Shown here in pieces: positions 35,627 through 43,454 of a stretch of DNA of 64,000 nt. The position numbers and the translations under genes are program-made. Each line of letters starts with the position of its first letter. Positions within the stretch are counted from its first letter, which is position 1. Below the pieces are notes generated by a model that was not told the origin of the DNA, searched no databases, and saw only the letters and a list, made by a program, of their open reading frames with translations. Location: contig NZ_JAERSF010000002.1 in assembly GCF_016735615.1 (NCBI RefSeq), forward strand, positions 124,001-188,000, written 5' to 3'. The DNA comes from Flavobacterium tagetis (GTDB lineage: Bacteria; Bacteroidota; Bacteroidia; Flavobacteriales; Flavobacteriaceae).

Positions 35627-36184
35627 TTATTCCTGCTGAATCCATTCGTATTTTCCATTTTTCAGATAGATAACACCACCTCCACAGCTTTCATCGGCAT
35701 GAATAAAGATTCCGACGTTAGGCAGTTTTATTTTGTCTTGTTCTGCAACTTGTTCTTCACCAATGATTTCTCCGTCTTCATTTACATTTTCAAAATAAAC
35801 CTCATTTTTGGGCGCTTTTTCAAATATTCCTGCCCAATCAATTTCATCAAAACCTTGTCCTAAAATATCATTTCCAAAGCCTAAATAATCAGTTTTTTTT
35901 CCGTTTCCGTAAGTGATTTTAAAACCGCTTTTTTGGTTGTTTGTACTTCTAAAGATTTCTACAGTTTCGTCTAGACTATCTCCGTCAAGATCACATAATA
36001 TTTTATTGGTTTTATGTTTTGTCGAAAGCACAATTGTATCTGCTTTTTCTGTTTTTGGCTCTTCTTTTTTAACGGCTTTGAGAGAATCTTTTGCGGTGAT
36101 TTGAGCAGTTTCGACTTCTGTTTTTGTTTCTTTTTTACAAGAAATGGTAAGTACAGATAAAAGGAGTAGAGTTCTAATTTTCAT
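35627..36184 (-). CDS. Lipoprotein of unknown function
   Basis: A 185-residue lipoprotein: MKIRTLLLLSVLTISCKKET, lipidated Cys at residue 16, followed by a Lys/Glu/Thr-rich tether to about residue 55. The folded part has KILCDLDGDSLDETVEIFRS, which resembles a calcium-binding or FG-GAP type DxDxDx loop. No enzyme motif is visible. Separated from the DinB gene by 35 bp, so possibly in the same transcript. Confidence 0.65.
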   Translation of the reverse strand: MKIRTLLLLSVLTISCKKETKTEVETAQITAKDSLKAVKKEEPKTEKADTIVLSTKHKTNKILCDLDGDSLDETVEIFRSTNNQKSGFKITYGNGKKTDYLGFGNDILGQGFDEIDWAGIFEKAPKNEVYFENVNEDGEIIGEEQVAEQDKIKLPNVGIFIHADESCGGGVIYLKNGKYEWIQQE

Positions 36185-36330
36185 ATTAGGCTTAGATAAA
36201 TTTTAAAATGCTAATATAAAAAATTACGTACGAAAATATTAGGTTTTCTATTGTATTTAAAGAGTTTTTTAAACTTGTTTTTCAATTTAAGTATTGAAAA
36301 TGAATGAGTTATTTGTTTTTGAAATAACTC

Positions 36331-36777
36331 TCAAATTTTTGAAGGTTGAAATTTTTCCCTTAAAAGTGCTCCTAAGAGTGGTAATATTCCAATTATAATA
36401 ATTTCGATTAAATAGAATCCAGTTCTTTCTATAAAAGAAGGGTATTTTAGAAAATTAGTAAATATTGTAAAGAGTGGCCATTCAAGAGGAAATAAATATA
36501 TCTGCACAATAACCCAAATAAAACTTGAATCTATATTTTTGTTGGGTAATTGGTTTGGACTTATAATGCAAGAAATAATAAATAAAAATAAACCAAGGAG
36601 TCCAAGGATGCAATATTTTAGTTTTTTATGTTTTTTTATGGTGGTTATAAAGCCAGAATAAATATAGATTAAAATAGTAGCTATAAAAAAAAGAATAACT
36701 AGAAACAAATTGGTTACTTTAATCATACAAAATGAAAAAATACAGACTAAAAAATGAGTAAATATTATATTTTTCAT
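36331..36777 (-). CDS. Hydrophobic membrane protein of unknown function
   Basis: A 148-residue protein with four or five hydrophobic segments and no recognisable family motif. It is very AT-rich and has low-complexity Ile/Phe/Leu content. Its ATG overlaps the stop of the upstream membrane-protein gene by 4 bp, so the pair is cotranslated. Confidence 0.6.
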   Translation of the reverse strand: MKNIIFTHFLVCIFSFCMIKVTNLFLVILFFIATILIYIYSGFITTIKKHKKLKYCILGLLGLFLFIISCIISPNQLPNKNIDSSFIWVIVQIYLFPLEWPLFTIFTNFLKYPSFIERTGFYLIEIIIIGILPLLGALLREKFQPSKI

Positions 36778-37133
36778 TTTTTCCTAATCTTCACCTGATA
36801 TACAATTTCCCAGAAAATAATAGAAAAAATGGCATTGGCAAAAATGGCAGTTTGGATATTTTCAGTGAATGTTCTAAACAAAAGCATTTCTCCTGCTTTT
36901 ATAGCTAAAAAGACACTTAAAAATGCAATTAGGAATGAACAAATAATATTTAATAATAAGTTCCATTTCAAAACAAAACAAGAATAAATAATATTTAAGA
37001 ATATATACCCAAAACTTACAGTAATAAAAAAATCACTATTTAATCTATCGGAAAGTTCAAATAAAAAGGGAGCAGCAAAAAAATACACTATAAACATTGT
37101 CAAATAAATGAAGATTCTAGCTTTTAATTTCAC
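36774..37133 (-). CDS. Small membrane protein, second of a duplicated pair
   Basis: A 119-residue protein with about four hydrophobic segments, ending ANAIFSIIFWEIVYQVKIRKK. The same ending (ANAVFSIIFWEIVYQVKIRK) and overall pattern occur in the gene just upstream at 37164, so the two arose by tandem duplication. Function unknown. Confidence 0.7.
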   Translation of the reverse strand: MKLKARIFIYLTMFIVYFFAAPFLFELSDRLNSDFFITVSFGYIFLNIIYSCFVLKWNLLLNIICSFLIAFLSVFLAIKAGEMLLFRTFTENIQTAIFANAIFSIIFWEIVYQVKIRKK

Positions 37134-37163
37134 TTTGCTTTTTCTTATTAAAATTTCAAAAAA

Positions 37164-37529
37164 TTATTTAGATTTTCTAATCTTCACCTGATACACAATC
37201 TCCCAAAAAATAATTGAGAAGACAGCATTAGCAAATATAGCAGTTTTAACCTGATACGGATCGTAATTTACCAACAGATGCAAGTTGGTAAACTGTAAAG
37301 CCAAAAACATAGCCAAAGCTGCAATTCCGACAGCGCAAAGTACATTAAGCAAAGGTTTCCATTTTAAGGCTGTAAAAGCATAAATAAGATTTAAAATACC
37401 AAAACCAGCTCCTAAAGTTACAAATGCATCTCCTTTAAACTTTTCGTTTAATTCAAGCAAAAGCTGTGTAGAAGTAAGGTATAAAAAGAAGAGAATAGAA
37501 TAAATCAGGATTCGTACTTGCGGTTTCAT
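37164..37529 (-). CDS. Small membrane protein, first of a duplicated pair
   Basis: A 121-residue protein from the ATG at 37529 (MKPQVRILIYSILFFLYLTS), with four hydrophobic segments and the shared block LKWKPLLNVLCAVGIAALA. An upstream in-frame start at 37610 would add 27 residues that the paralogue lacks, so the shorter start is preferred. It lies 30 bp from the next gene; function unknown. Confidence 0.7.
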   Translation of the reverse strand: MKPQVRILIYSILFFLYLTSTQLLLELNEKFKGDAFVTLGAGFGILNLIYAFTALKWKPLLNVLCAVGIAALAMFLALQFTNLHLLVNYDPYQVKTAIFANAVFSIIFWEIVYQVKIRKSK

Positions 37530-37636
37530 TTTGATATTTTTAGGATGATTTTTTTTATACGCGAAGATACTACTAAATGATGAATGCCAGATGAAGTCTG
37601 TGAACTTCATAGATTAAGATTAACAAACTTTTTTGA

Positions 37637-38116
37637 TTATTTAGTGTCTAGCTCAATTTTGAATTTTTCAATTTGCCTTCTATGACGTAAGATGTGTACA
37701 ATTGCATGTTCCATCATTTGTTCAATATCATAAACTTGTCCCCAAGAAGTGGTTATTTTTTTCTCGTTGTTGCATTCTTCCAATTGATTATCGCTAAAAT
37801 TTTTAAGCACATTTTCTGTAAAAATAAAAAATGCAGTTAGATCATTTTGATATTCTGAAACAGTCTTTCTATATACAAGATCTGGAATGCTATTTTGCTC
37901 TCCCAACAATTTCTGAATATACAAAGCATAAGTATATCCAGAACGAACTACATGCGATAGTATCGATTGAACTGATGCATCATTGATTGCAATAGTAATT
38001 GCTGTCTCATTAAAAGAAGAGATTGTTTTGCTTAAATCTAAAATCGCTCTTTCGTATTCATCGAGTAAAGCTCCAATTGCGCCTTGTCTGTATGTTTTGG
38101 TCATATTTTGCAGCAT
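37637..38116 (-). CDS. DinB-like protein, second of two in this region
   Basis: A 159-residue helix-bundle protein. VQSILSHVVRSGYTYALYIQKLLG and IEQMMEHAIVHILRHRRQIEKF carry the histidines expected of the DinB/DUF664-like fold. It is only distantly similar to the protein at 35118. Start could also be the ATG four codons later (MTKTYRQGA). Substrate unknown. Confidence 0.75.
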   Translation of the reverse strand: MLQNMTKTYRQGAIGALLDEYERAILDLSKTISSFNETAITIAINDASVQSILSHVVRSGYTYALYIQKLLGEQNSIPDLVYRKTVSEYQNDLTAFFIFTENVLKNFSDNQLEECNNEKKITTSWGQVYDIEQMMEHAIVHILRHRRQIEKFKIELDTK

Positions 38117-38130
38117 TATTCAAGTTTGTT

Positions 38131-38583
38131 TTATGGCAAAAGCGTTTCTATTTTGGTTTCCGATTTTTCCTTTAGTGGACTATCGGCCTTCAAACTCCAA
38201 ATGATTAGAAATTTACCTTTTACAATATATTCTTCTGGATGCTCATCGGTTGGTTCGCCTGCTTTTCCCCAAAGTAAACCTTGCAAGAATCGATCGCCCT
38301 TAAAAGCGTGATCGAATTCAAAATACATAATAGAACCGCGATCTGCTTTACTTTTAAAACTCTGAATAGCTTTACTTTTTATAGTTCCAACAATGTTGCT
38401 GTAGGTTTCAATATCATTATAAAAACTACAAGCTTGTGGCGTAATGCAAACGTTGCCGTCGCTTACCATATAACCGCCTTTCGGAATTTCTTTTGGTTTT
38501 AGTTTTAAATCGGCTAAGGTTTGGCTGAATGAATTTGTTGTGAATAGTAGTAATAGTGTTGATAGTAGGATTGTAGATTTCAT
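38131..38583 (-). CDS. Small secreted protein of unknown function
   Basis: A 150-residue protein with signal peptide (MKSTILLSTLLLLFTTNSFS). After it comes GGYMVSDGNVCITPQACSFYND, with two Cys that may form a disulfide, and YFEFDHAFKGDRFLQGLLWGK. I do not recognise the family. It ends 14 bp before the DinB-like gene, so cotranscription is likely. Confidence 0.6.
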   Translation of the reverse strand: MKSTILLSTLLLLFTTNSFSQTLADLKLKPKEIPKGGYMVSDGNVCITPQACSFYNDIETYSNIVGTIKSKAIQSFKSKADRGSIMYFEFDHAFKGDRFLQGLLWGKAGEPTDEHPEEYIVKGKFLIIWSLKADSPLKEKSETKIETLLP

Positions 38584-38624
38584 TTGATTTTGGGGATTGA
38601 TTTGGTAGGCTAAAAATAGGGGTT

Positions 38625-38954
38625 TTATTTTTTTTGTACTTTAACTATTTTCTCTTTTTCATCATAATACAAGAGATCTTTGTTTTTTTCAAACCAGGCT
38701 CTCCATTTCTTAATCGTTTTATCTGGAGGAAAGACTGGCATATCAAACGGCTTTTCCATTTTATAACTAATTCCGGTGATATCGATTAAAAACTTTCGGG
38801 CTTCGTACACCATATTTAAGTTAATCGAAGCATTTTCGTTTGCCAATTGTTCAAAAGCTCCAAGGTTTTCCAGAAATATTTCCTGAGCATTTTGTGCGTT
38901 TAATTTGGCTGAAAATGAAAGAATAACAAATAGAAATAGAGATAGTTTTTTCAT
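38625..38954 (-). CDS. Small secreted protein of unknown function
   Basis: A 109-residue protein with signal peptide (MKKLSLFLFVILSFSAKLNA). The rest has ENASINLNMVYEARKFLID and ends FEKNKDLLYYDEKEKIVKVQKK, which looks like the tail of the HEAT-like or DUF-type small exported proteins but is not assignable. It is followed closely by the gene at 38131. Confidence 0.55.
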   Translation of the reverse strand: MKKLSLFLFVILSFSAKLNAQNAQEIFLENLGAFEQLANENASINLNMVYEARKFLIDITGISYKMEKPFDMPVFPPDKTIKKWRAWFEKNKDLLYYDEKEKIVKVQKK

Positions 38955-38976
38955 TGGTTGGTTTTTGGTCTACAAA

Positions 38977-39009
38977 AAAAGCACAAAATCATAAGATATT
39001 TGTGCTTTT
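38977..39009 (-). terminator. Terminator of the XRE regulator gene
   Basis: aaaagcacaaa (38977-38987) and tttgtgctttt (38999-39009) are perfect arms with a T run on the minus strand. Confidence 0.7.
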
Positions 39010-39032
39010 GCAAAATTTATTTTAAAAGGAAT

Positions 39033-39428
39033 TTATTTTCCTTTTAGTAATTTTTCTAAATATTCCACTTTGTCTTTTTCAGCCTGAACCAAACGTTCAT
39101 AAAGCTCAACAACTTTATCAAGTGGGTTGAAAGTGCAATTATTATTAATTCCCTGAGCCCCACTAATAGAACTATTATCGTAAAAATTATTAAAAAAATT
39201 AAAAACTGCTTCTTCTGAAAAATTTTCAATTGCTTCAACAGTAACGCCAAGTGCTTTTGCAATTTTAGCCAGTTTTTCTTGGTCAATAGTCTCGCTGTTT
39301 TCAATACCAGAAATAGCTTGCTGATTTGTACCAATTGCAATTGCAAGCGCTTCTTGCTTCATACCTTTAAGCTCTCTGATTCGGCTTATGTTTCTGCCGA
39401 TATGTTTTGGTTTTGATGTCGTGCTCAT
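39033..39428 (-). CDS. XRE-family helix-turn-helix regulator
   Basis: A 131-residue regulator. The HTH is NISRIRELKGMKQEALAIAI to GTNQQAISGIENSETIDQEKLAKIAKALGV (residues about 13-65). After a Asn/Ser linker the C-terminal KVVELYERLVQAEKDKVEYL helix could form a coiled coil for dimerisation. The layout is common in Bacteroidota. It lies downstream of the HEPN gene with a 243-bp gap and its own terminator; a link to that pair is possible but not shown. Confidence 0.9.
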   Translation of the reverse strand: MSTTSKPKHIGRNISRIRELKGMKQEALAIAIGTNQQAISGIENSETIDQEKLAKIAKALGVTVEAIENFSEEAVFNFFNNFYDNSSISGAQGINNNCTFNPLDKVVELYERLVQAEKDKVEYLEKLLKGK

Positions 39429-39671
39429 AATTTCAAAGGTATTTAGTTTTTTTGATTTTATTGAAGAGTAAATATATGATTTTTCTGAGATAATATTTAA
39501 TGCTATAAAGTTTCAGTATAGAGTTGTAATTAACCACAATCTTGTGATTTCGACGTTAGAAGAAATCTGTTTCAAGTGGAAGCGTCTCATTCGTGCCTGT
39601 AAAAGTCTTTTTGTTGTTGATTTACTCAGATTGTGTTTAGGAGTGGAACGTTCGCATTAGTGAGTGGCAAA

Positions 39672-40328
39672 TTATATCATAAAGTCTTTATTGTTTACAT
39701 AATCTTCAAAAACTTGTATAATATAACTGCAATAGCTACTCATTTCATTGTATCTATTATATAAGTCACTGATTGAAACTCGGCTTCCAATTTCTGCGGG
39801 TGTATTATTTCCATGTGCAATAGCATTTCGATTGTCAACAATGTCTTTTAATCTGCCACCAATTGAAGGGGCATTCAAAATTGGTGCGCTAATGCAAAAT
39901 GTTTTCCAGATGCTTTCAAGTTGAGCAAATCTAATATTTTTACCATCAGTAGGCATCAAGTCAGTTGATATTTGAGCAATTACATTATCTCTAATCTTTT
40001 CGAACAAATTCCATCTTTGTGTCCAATTTCTGTTTTTTGTACTACTTAGTGAATCAAATTCTGGATTAAGGGCCAAACTGAGTAATAAGGGTTTAATGTT
40101 ATTTACATTTGTACTCTCAATATTTATTGCAGAAATTGTTTTTTTTACACATGATGTAATTGTAAATTCAAATACACCATAAACATGTACATAGAATAGA
40201 CCTTTTGCAGTTAAAAGGCTATTAGGAGTAGGTGTTGGCGCTGGTGGTATCAGATTCGATGTAAGGTCTAAAAATTCCCTAACCTCTACTAATTTTGATG
40301 CAGATTCTGTTTTAAGATCATTAAACAT
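39672..40328 (-). CDS. HEPN-domain protein (MAE_28990/MAE_18760-like), putative RNase effector
   Basis: A 218-residue protein of mostly helices. The RX4H motif that defines active HEPN RNases is at residues 167-172 (R-N-A-I-A-H) within GGRLKDIVDNRNAIAHGNNT. The flanking layout, with an N-terminal helix holding FYVHVYGVFEFTI and a C-terminal helix pair, fits the MAE_28990-type HEPN group. HEPN proteins cleave RNA in many toxin-antitoxin and abortive-infection systems. It starts 3 bp after the stop of the DUF262 gene, so both are made from one message. The family call is from motif and size only. Confidence 0.75.
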   Translation of the reverse strand: MFNDLKTESASKLVEVREFLDLTSNLIPPAPTPTPNSLLTAKGLFYVHVYGVFEFTITSCVKKTISAINIESTNVNNIKPLLLSLALNPEFDSLSSTKNRNWTQRWNLFEKIRDNVIAQISTDLMPTDGKNIRFAQLESIWKTFCISAPILNAPSIGGRLKDIVDNRNAIAHGNNTPAEIGSRVSISDLYNRYNEMSSYCSYIIQVFEDYVNNKDFMI

Positions 40329-40331
40329 TTA

Positions 40332-41378
40332 TTATACTGAAAATTTATCTTGACAGAATTCAATTCTTCCTTTTACCTTGGATTTAGTATTTGTTGCTCC
40401 AGTAGTAAATTTTCTTAAGTCATCTGATATCATCCAAGTAGAAACATCATTTAAATTTAGAGAACCATTTTCTTTAAAAGCTAAGGCCGCTCCAACAGCA
40501 ACTGCTTCGAATAAATTTACTGGTGTAGTTTTTTGTTTTCTAGATATTCCATTTGGAATTTTTGAAAGTTCATCAAAAACATTTTTGAACAACGCTTCAT
40601 TGTCTGAATAATTAAAATTATTTGATTTACTAGCGTGCATCATGTAGTCATTTAAAAAATCAACGACACTATGATCAAAGTTTTCATAATTATTGAGGAA
40701 AGCAAAAAATCTTAATACAAATTCTTCTCGAGTGCCATCCATTTCCATTGAATTAGTTAAAATAACAGTTTTTTTGAAATTTTCATAACTACTCAAAGTT
40801 TTTAAAAAATCATTGAATTTTCCTCTATAAATACAACTCCTAATTTCTTGATCAGTTAAACTAATCCCCCCAGTATTTAATCTCTCAAACAAATCAAATC
40901 TTACACTTAAATCACTTTTGTCGCTTAATGTTATAACTTTTAATGGTTTAAGTAAAAAGTCAAGTTGAATAGATCGTGGTAAGTCTGAAAATTTTTTATT
41001 ATTAAATGATGTAAGCTTGTTTAATTCCGATAATTTTAAATTTGTAATTTTATCACCCTCAGCTTTTTGTAATTTATCAATTACACTTTGATCACCGCAA
41101 AATCTAATTATAGAACTTAATCTTTGTACACCATCTATTAGTTCCCAAGTATTATCAGGATTAGTCGCCATAAATAAACTAGGAATCGGAATTCCTAAGA
41201 AAATAGATTCAATTAAATTTGACTGTCTATCGTCTTTCCAGCGGAATTGTCTTTGATATTCAGGAGCAATGTCAATTATTCCATCATTGAACATACTCAC
41301 TAATTCTTTGACTGAAAGATCAAAAGTATTAAAATCAACTTTTCTTTTTTGATCATTTAATTGAATATCGAGGTTCAT
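40332..41378 (-). CDS. DUF262-domain (ParB-like) protein
   Basis: A 348-residue protein. The N-terminal half is a DUF262 domain: IAPEYQRQFRW at 37-47, IESIFLGIPIP at 56-66, DGVQR at 82-86 (usually DGQQR), and FERLNTGGISLTDQEIRSC around 164-182. DUF262 resembles the ParB/Srx fold and is an NTP-using sensor module in GmrSD-type restriction. The DUF1524 HNH nuclease that normally follows is absent; the C-terminal half is helical and unassigned. It is the first gene of a pair with a HEPN protein. A sensor or switch role for it is inferred. Confidence 0.85.
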   Translation of the reverse strand: MNLDIQLNDQKRKVDFNTFDLSVKELVSMFNDGIIDIAPEYQRQFRWKDDRQSNLIESIFLGIPIPSLFMATNPDNTWELIDGVQRLSSIIRFCGDQSVIDKLQKAEGDKITNLKLSELNKLTSFNNKKFSDLPRSIQLDFLLKPLKVITLSDKSDLSVRFDLFERLNTGGISLTDQEIRSCIYRGKFNDFLKTLSSYENFKKTVILTNSMEMDGTREEFVLRFFAFLNNYENFDHSVVDFLNDYMMHASKSNNFNYSDNEALFKNVFDELSKIPNGISRKQKTTPVNLFEAVAVGAALAFKENGSLNLNDVSTWMISDDLRKFTTGATNTKSKVKGRIEFCQDKFSV

Positions 41379-41401
41379 ATTTTTTTACTTTAGTTATTTT
41401 C

Positions 41402-41409
41402 CAAATTTA
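41402..41409 (-). promoter_or_regulatory. Putative -7 promoter element of the DUF262-HEPN operon
   Basis: TAAATTTG on the minus strand matches TAnnTTTG, 23 bp before the ATG at 41378. Confidence 0.5.
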
Positions 41410-41563
41410 GTTAAAAAGTAGTATCAATTAATTATGTAATGCAAAATAATAAACTAATTATTGTTATCACATAAAATATATTTCTGTGAATTTATTTAAG
41501 GTTTTCAATTATTCTGTTTAGTTCTAAAAAAAAGTTAATAATGGAAATTTTAAAAATTTACAA

Positions 41564-41600
41564 CAAAAAAATCCCGCCTCAATTAAGAAACGGGATTAAA
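41564..41600 (-). terminator. Terminator of lysA
   Basis: aatcccg (41570-41576) and cgggatt (41591-41597) form the stem; on the minus strand it is followed by T7. Confidence 0.75.
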
Positions 41601-41624
41601 ATGATATTCTCTTTTTTTCTATTG

Positions 41625-42848
41625 TTAAACCGTAGCTGCAATTTCTTGTGGCAACGGAATTTGATTTTTAAGTAAATCTTCAAATGTTTCAGCTTGACGA
41701 ATCAAGATTCCCTGACCGTTCATCCAAAGAACTTCGGCTGGTTTGTATCTTGAGTTGTAGTTCGAAGACATTGAGAAACAGTATGCTCCAGCATTTCTGA
41801 AAGATAAAATGTCACCTTCTGTAATTTCTGGAATTCTGCGGTTGTTTGCAAAAGTATCGGTCTCACAAATGTATCCTACAACAGAGTAAAAACGCTCTTT
41901 TCCTTTCGGGTTTGAGATGTTGTCAATATGGTGCGAAGATCCGTAAAACATTGGACGGATTAAGTGGTTGAAACCACTGTCGATTCCGGCGAAAACTGTT
42001 GAAGTTGTTTGTTTTACTACGTTTACTTTTACTAAGAAATGACCTGCCTCACTCACCAAGAATTTTCCTGGTTCGAAAATCAACGTTAAATCTCTTCCGT
42101 ATTCAGCACAGAAAGCGTTGAATCTTTTTGATAATTTTTTACCTAATTCTTCGATGTCTGTTTCGATATCGTCTTTTTTGTAAGGTACTTTGAATCCGCT
42201 TCCGAAATCTAAGAATTGTAAATCTTTGAAATGTTTAGCTGTATCAAATAAGATTTCAGCAGCATACAAGAATACCTCGATATCTAAAATATCAGATCCT
42301 GTGTGCATGTGAATTCCAACAATACTCATTTTTGTATTCTCAACAATTCGCAAAATATGAGGAATCTGGTGAACAGAAATTCCGAATTTACTATCAATGT
42401 GTCCAACAGAAATGTTAGCGTTTCCGCCCGCCATTACGTGTGGATTGATACGGATACATACCGGAATATGTGGATGTTTTGTTCCGAATTGCTCCAGAAT
42501 AGATAAATTGTCGATATTGATTTGTACACCCATTGCGGCAACTTCTTCAATTTCTTCTAGAGAAACGCCGTTTGGTGTAAAGAAAATTCTTTCGGGTTCA
42601 TAGCCAGCATGAAGTCCTAACTGAACTTCCTGAATTGATACAGTGTCTAAGCCAGACCCCATGTTCTTTAATAACTGAAGAATCGCAATGTTTGACAATG
42701 CCTTCATGGCATAATTAACTCTTAAGTTTTCTACCTTGGAGAAAGCTTTAGTTAATCTGTTGTACTGAGATTGGATTTTTTCAGCATCGTAAACATACAA
42801 TGGACTTCCAAATTGGTCTGCTAACTGCAGTAAATCTTTTGCTTGCAT
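41625..42848 (-). CDS. lysA: Diaminopimelate decarboxylase
   Basis: A 407-residue PLP enzyme of the alanine-racemase-type fold. The Schiff-base Lys is K49 in NYAMKALSN. HMHTGSDI, FLDFGSGFKVPY and the substrate loop YICETDTFANNR follow, as does the C-terminal FRNAGAYCFSMSSNYNSR that contacts PLP. It makes lysine from meso-diaminopimelate in the cytoplasm, the last step of the DAP pathway. Single gene with its own promoter-like TAACTTTG (42873-42866) and terminator. Confidence 0.96.
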   Translation of the reverse strand: MQAKDLLQLADQFGSPLYVYDAEKIQSQYNRLTKAFSKVENLRVNYAMKALSNIAILQLLKNMGSGLDTVSIQEVQLGLHAGYEPERIFFTPNGVSLEEIEEVAAMGVQINIDNLSILEQFGTKHPHIPVCIRINPHVMAGGNANISVGHIDSKFGISVHQIPHILRIVENTKMSIVGIHMHTGSDILDIEVFLYAAEILFDTAKHFKDLQFLDFGSGFKVPYKKDDIETDIEELGKKLSKRFNAFCAEYGRDLTLIFEPGKFLVSEAGHFLVKVNVVKQTTSTVFAGIDSGFNHLIRPMFYGSSHHIDNISNPKGKERFYSVVGYICETDTFANNRRIPEITEGDILSFRNAGAYCFSMSSNYNSRYKPAEVLWMNGQGILIRQAETFEDLLKNQIPLPQEIAATV

Positions 42849-42865
42849 TTTTAAATCATTTTGGG

Positions 42866-42873
42866 CAAAGTTA
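42866..42873 (-). promoter_or_regulatory. Putative -7 promoter element of lysA
   Basis: TAACTTTG on the minus strand matches TAnnTTTG, 17 bp before the ATG. Confidence 0.55.
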
Positions 42874-42990
42874 TTACACTTTTATCTATCAGCAAATAAT
42901 TTGTAGAAAAATAACAAATTATAACAAATTGTTTTATTTTAAACAAAAAGTTGCTGTTTTTGGAATTTTATAACCTTTTTAAAGATGCTA

Positions 42991-43020
42991 TCCCGATAGC
43001 TATCGGGACTGAGATGCTAA
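42991..43020. repeat. 30-bp palindromic repeat, copy 2
   Basis: Exact inverted copy of 7392-7421, with the palindrome tcccgatagctatcggga at 42991-43008 followed by ctgagatgctaa. Confidence 0.9.
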
Positions 43021-43038
43021 GATACTAAGTTTTTTTTA

Positions 43039-43274
43039 GCCACGAATTCACGAATTTCTCTAATTTCTACGTGATGCTTAAATTATTTTTTTGCCACAGA
43101 TTTAAATGATTTCCACAGATTTTTTTTTGTTTAGCTACGAATTACACGAATTTTTAATTTTAGATTTTTCACAAAATGCTCAAAACATAGCCCGTGGTTT
43201 CAACCACGGGCTACATTTGAATATAGAAATCAAAGAGAAAAGAAAAATTAGTGGAAATTTGCGTAATTCGTGGC
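43039..43274. repeat. Nested inverted repeats in the 42849-43454 gap
   Basis: Outer arms gccacgaatt (43039-43048) and aattcgtggc (43265-43274). Inside is a near-perfect 26-bp palindrome at 43188-43213 with 12-bp arms (tagcccgtggtt / aaccacgggcta). The 606-bp gap between lysA and gltD holds no gene; it is almost entirely made of such intergenic repeats. Confidence 0.85.
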
Positions 43275-43326
43275 CAAGAAAAAAATCCTTTTAATCATAA
43301 TAATCTGTGGCAAACAAAAAAAAAAC

Positions 43327-43355
43327 AAAACCCCTGAATATAAATTCAAGGGTTT
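43327..43355 (-). terminator. Possible terminator downstream of gltD
   Basis: aaaacccctgaat (43327-43339) pairs with attcaagggttt (43344-43355) using one wobble on the minus strand, followed by T residues. It lies about 100 bp beyond the gltD stop. Confidence 0.55.
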
Positions 43356-43454
43356 GTTAGTAGTTATGTTGTTTATCGGAATAAGATTAATTAAAGCCTA
43401 AGAGAAAAACTTAGCATCTTAGAACCTTAGTATCTTAGAATCTTTAAAAAAAAA

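Noticed and set aside
39481..39671. Possible attachment site or tRNA scar beside the DUF262-HEPN unit
   Set aside because: No tRNA fragment, direct repeat pair or integrase was found on either side.
42849..43454. Possible CRISPR or gene in the 606-bp gap between lysA and gltD
   Set aside because: Repeats are inverted, of different sequence and not regularly spaced; no coding frame has family features.
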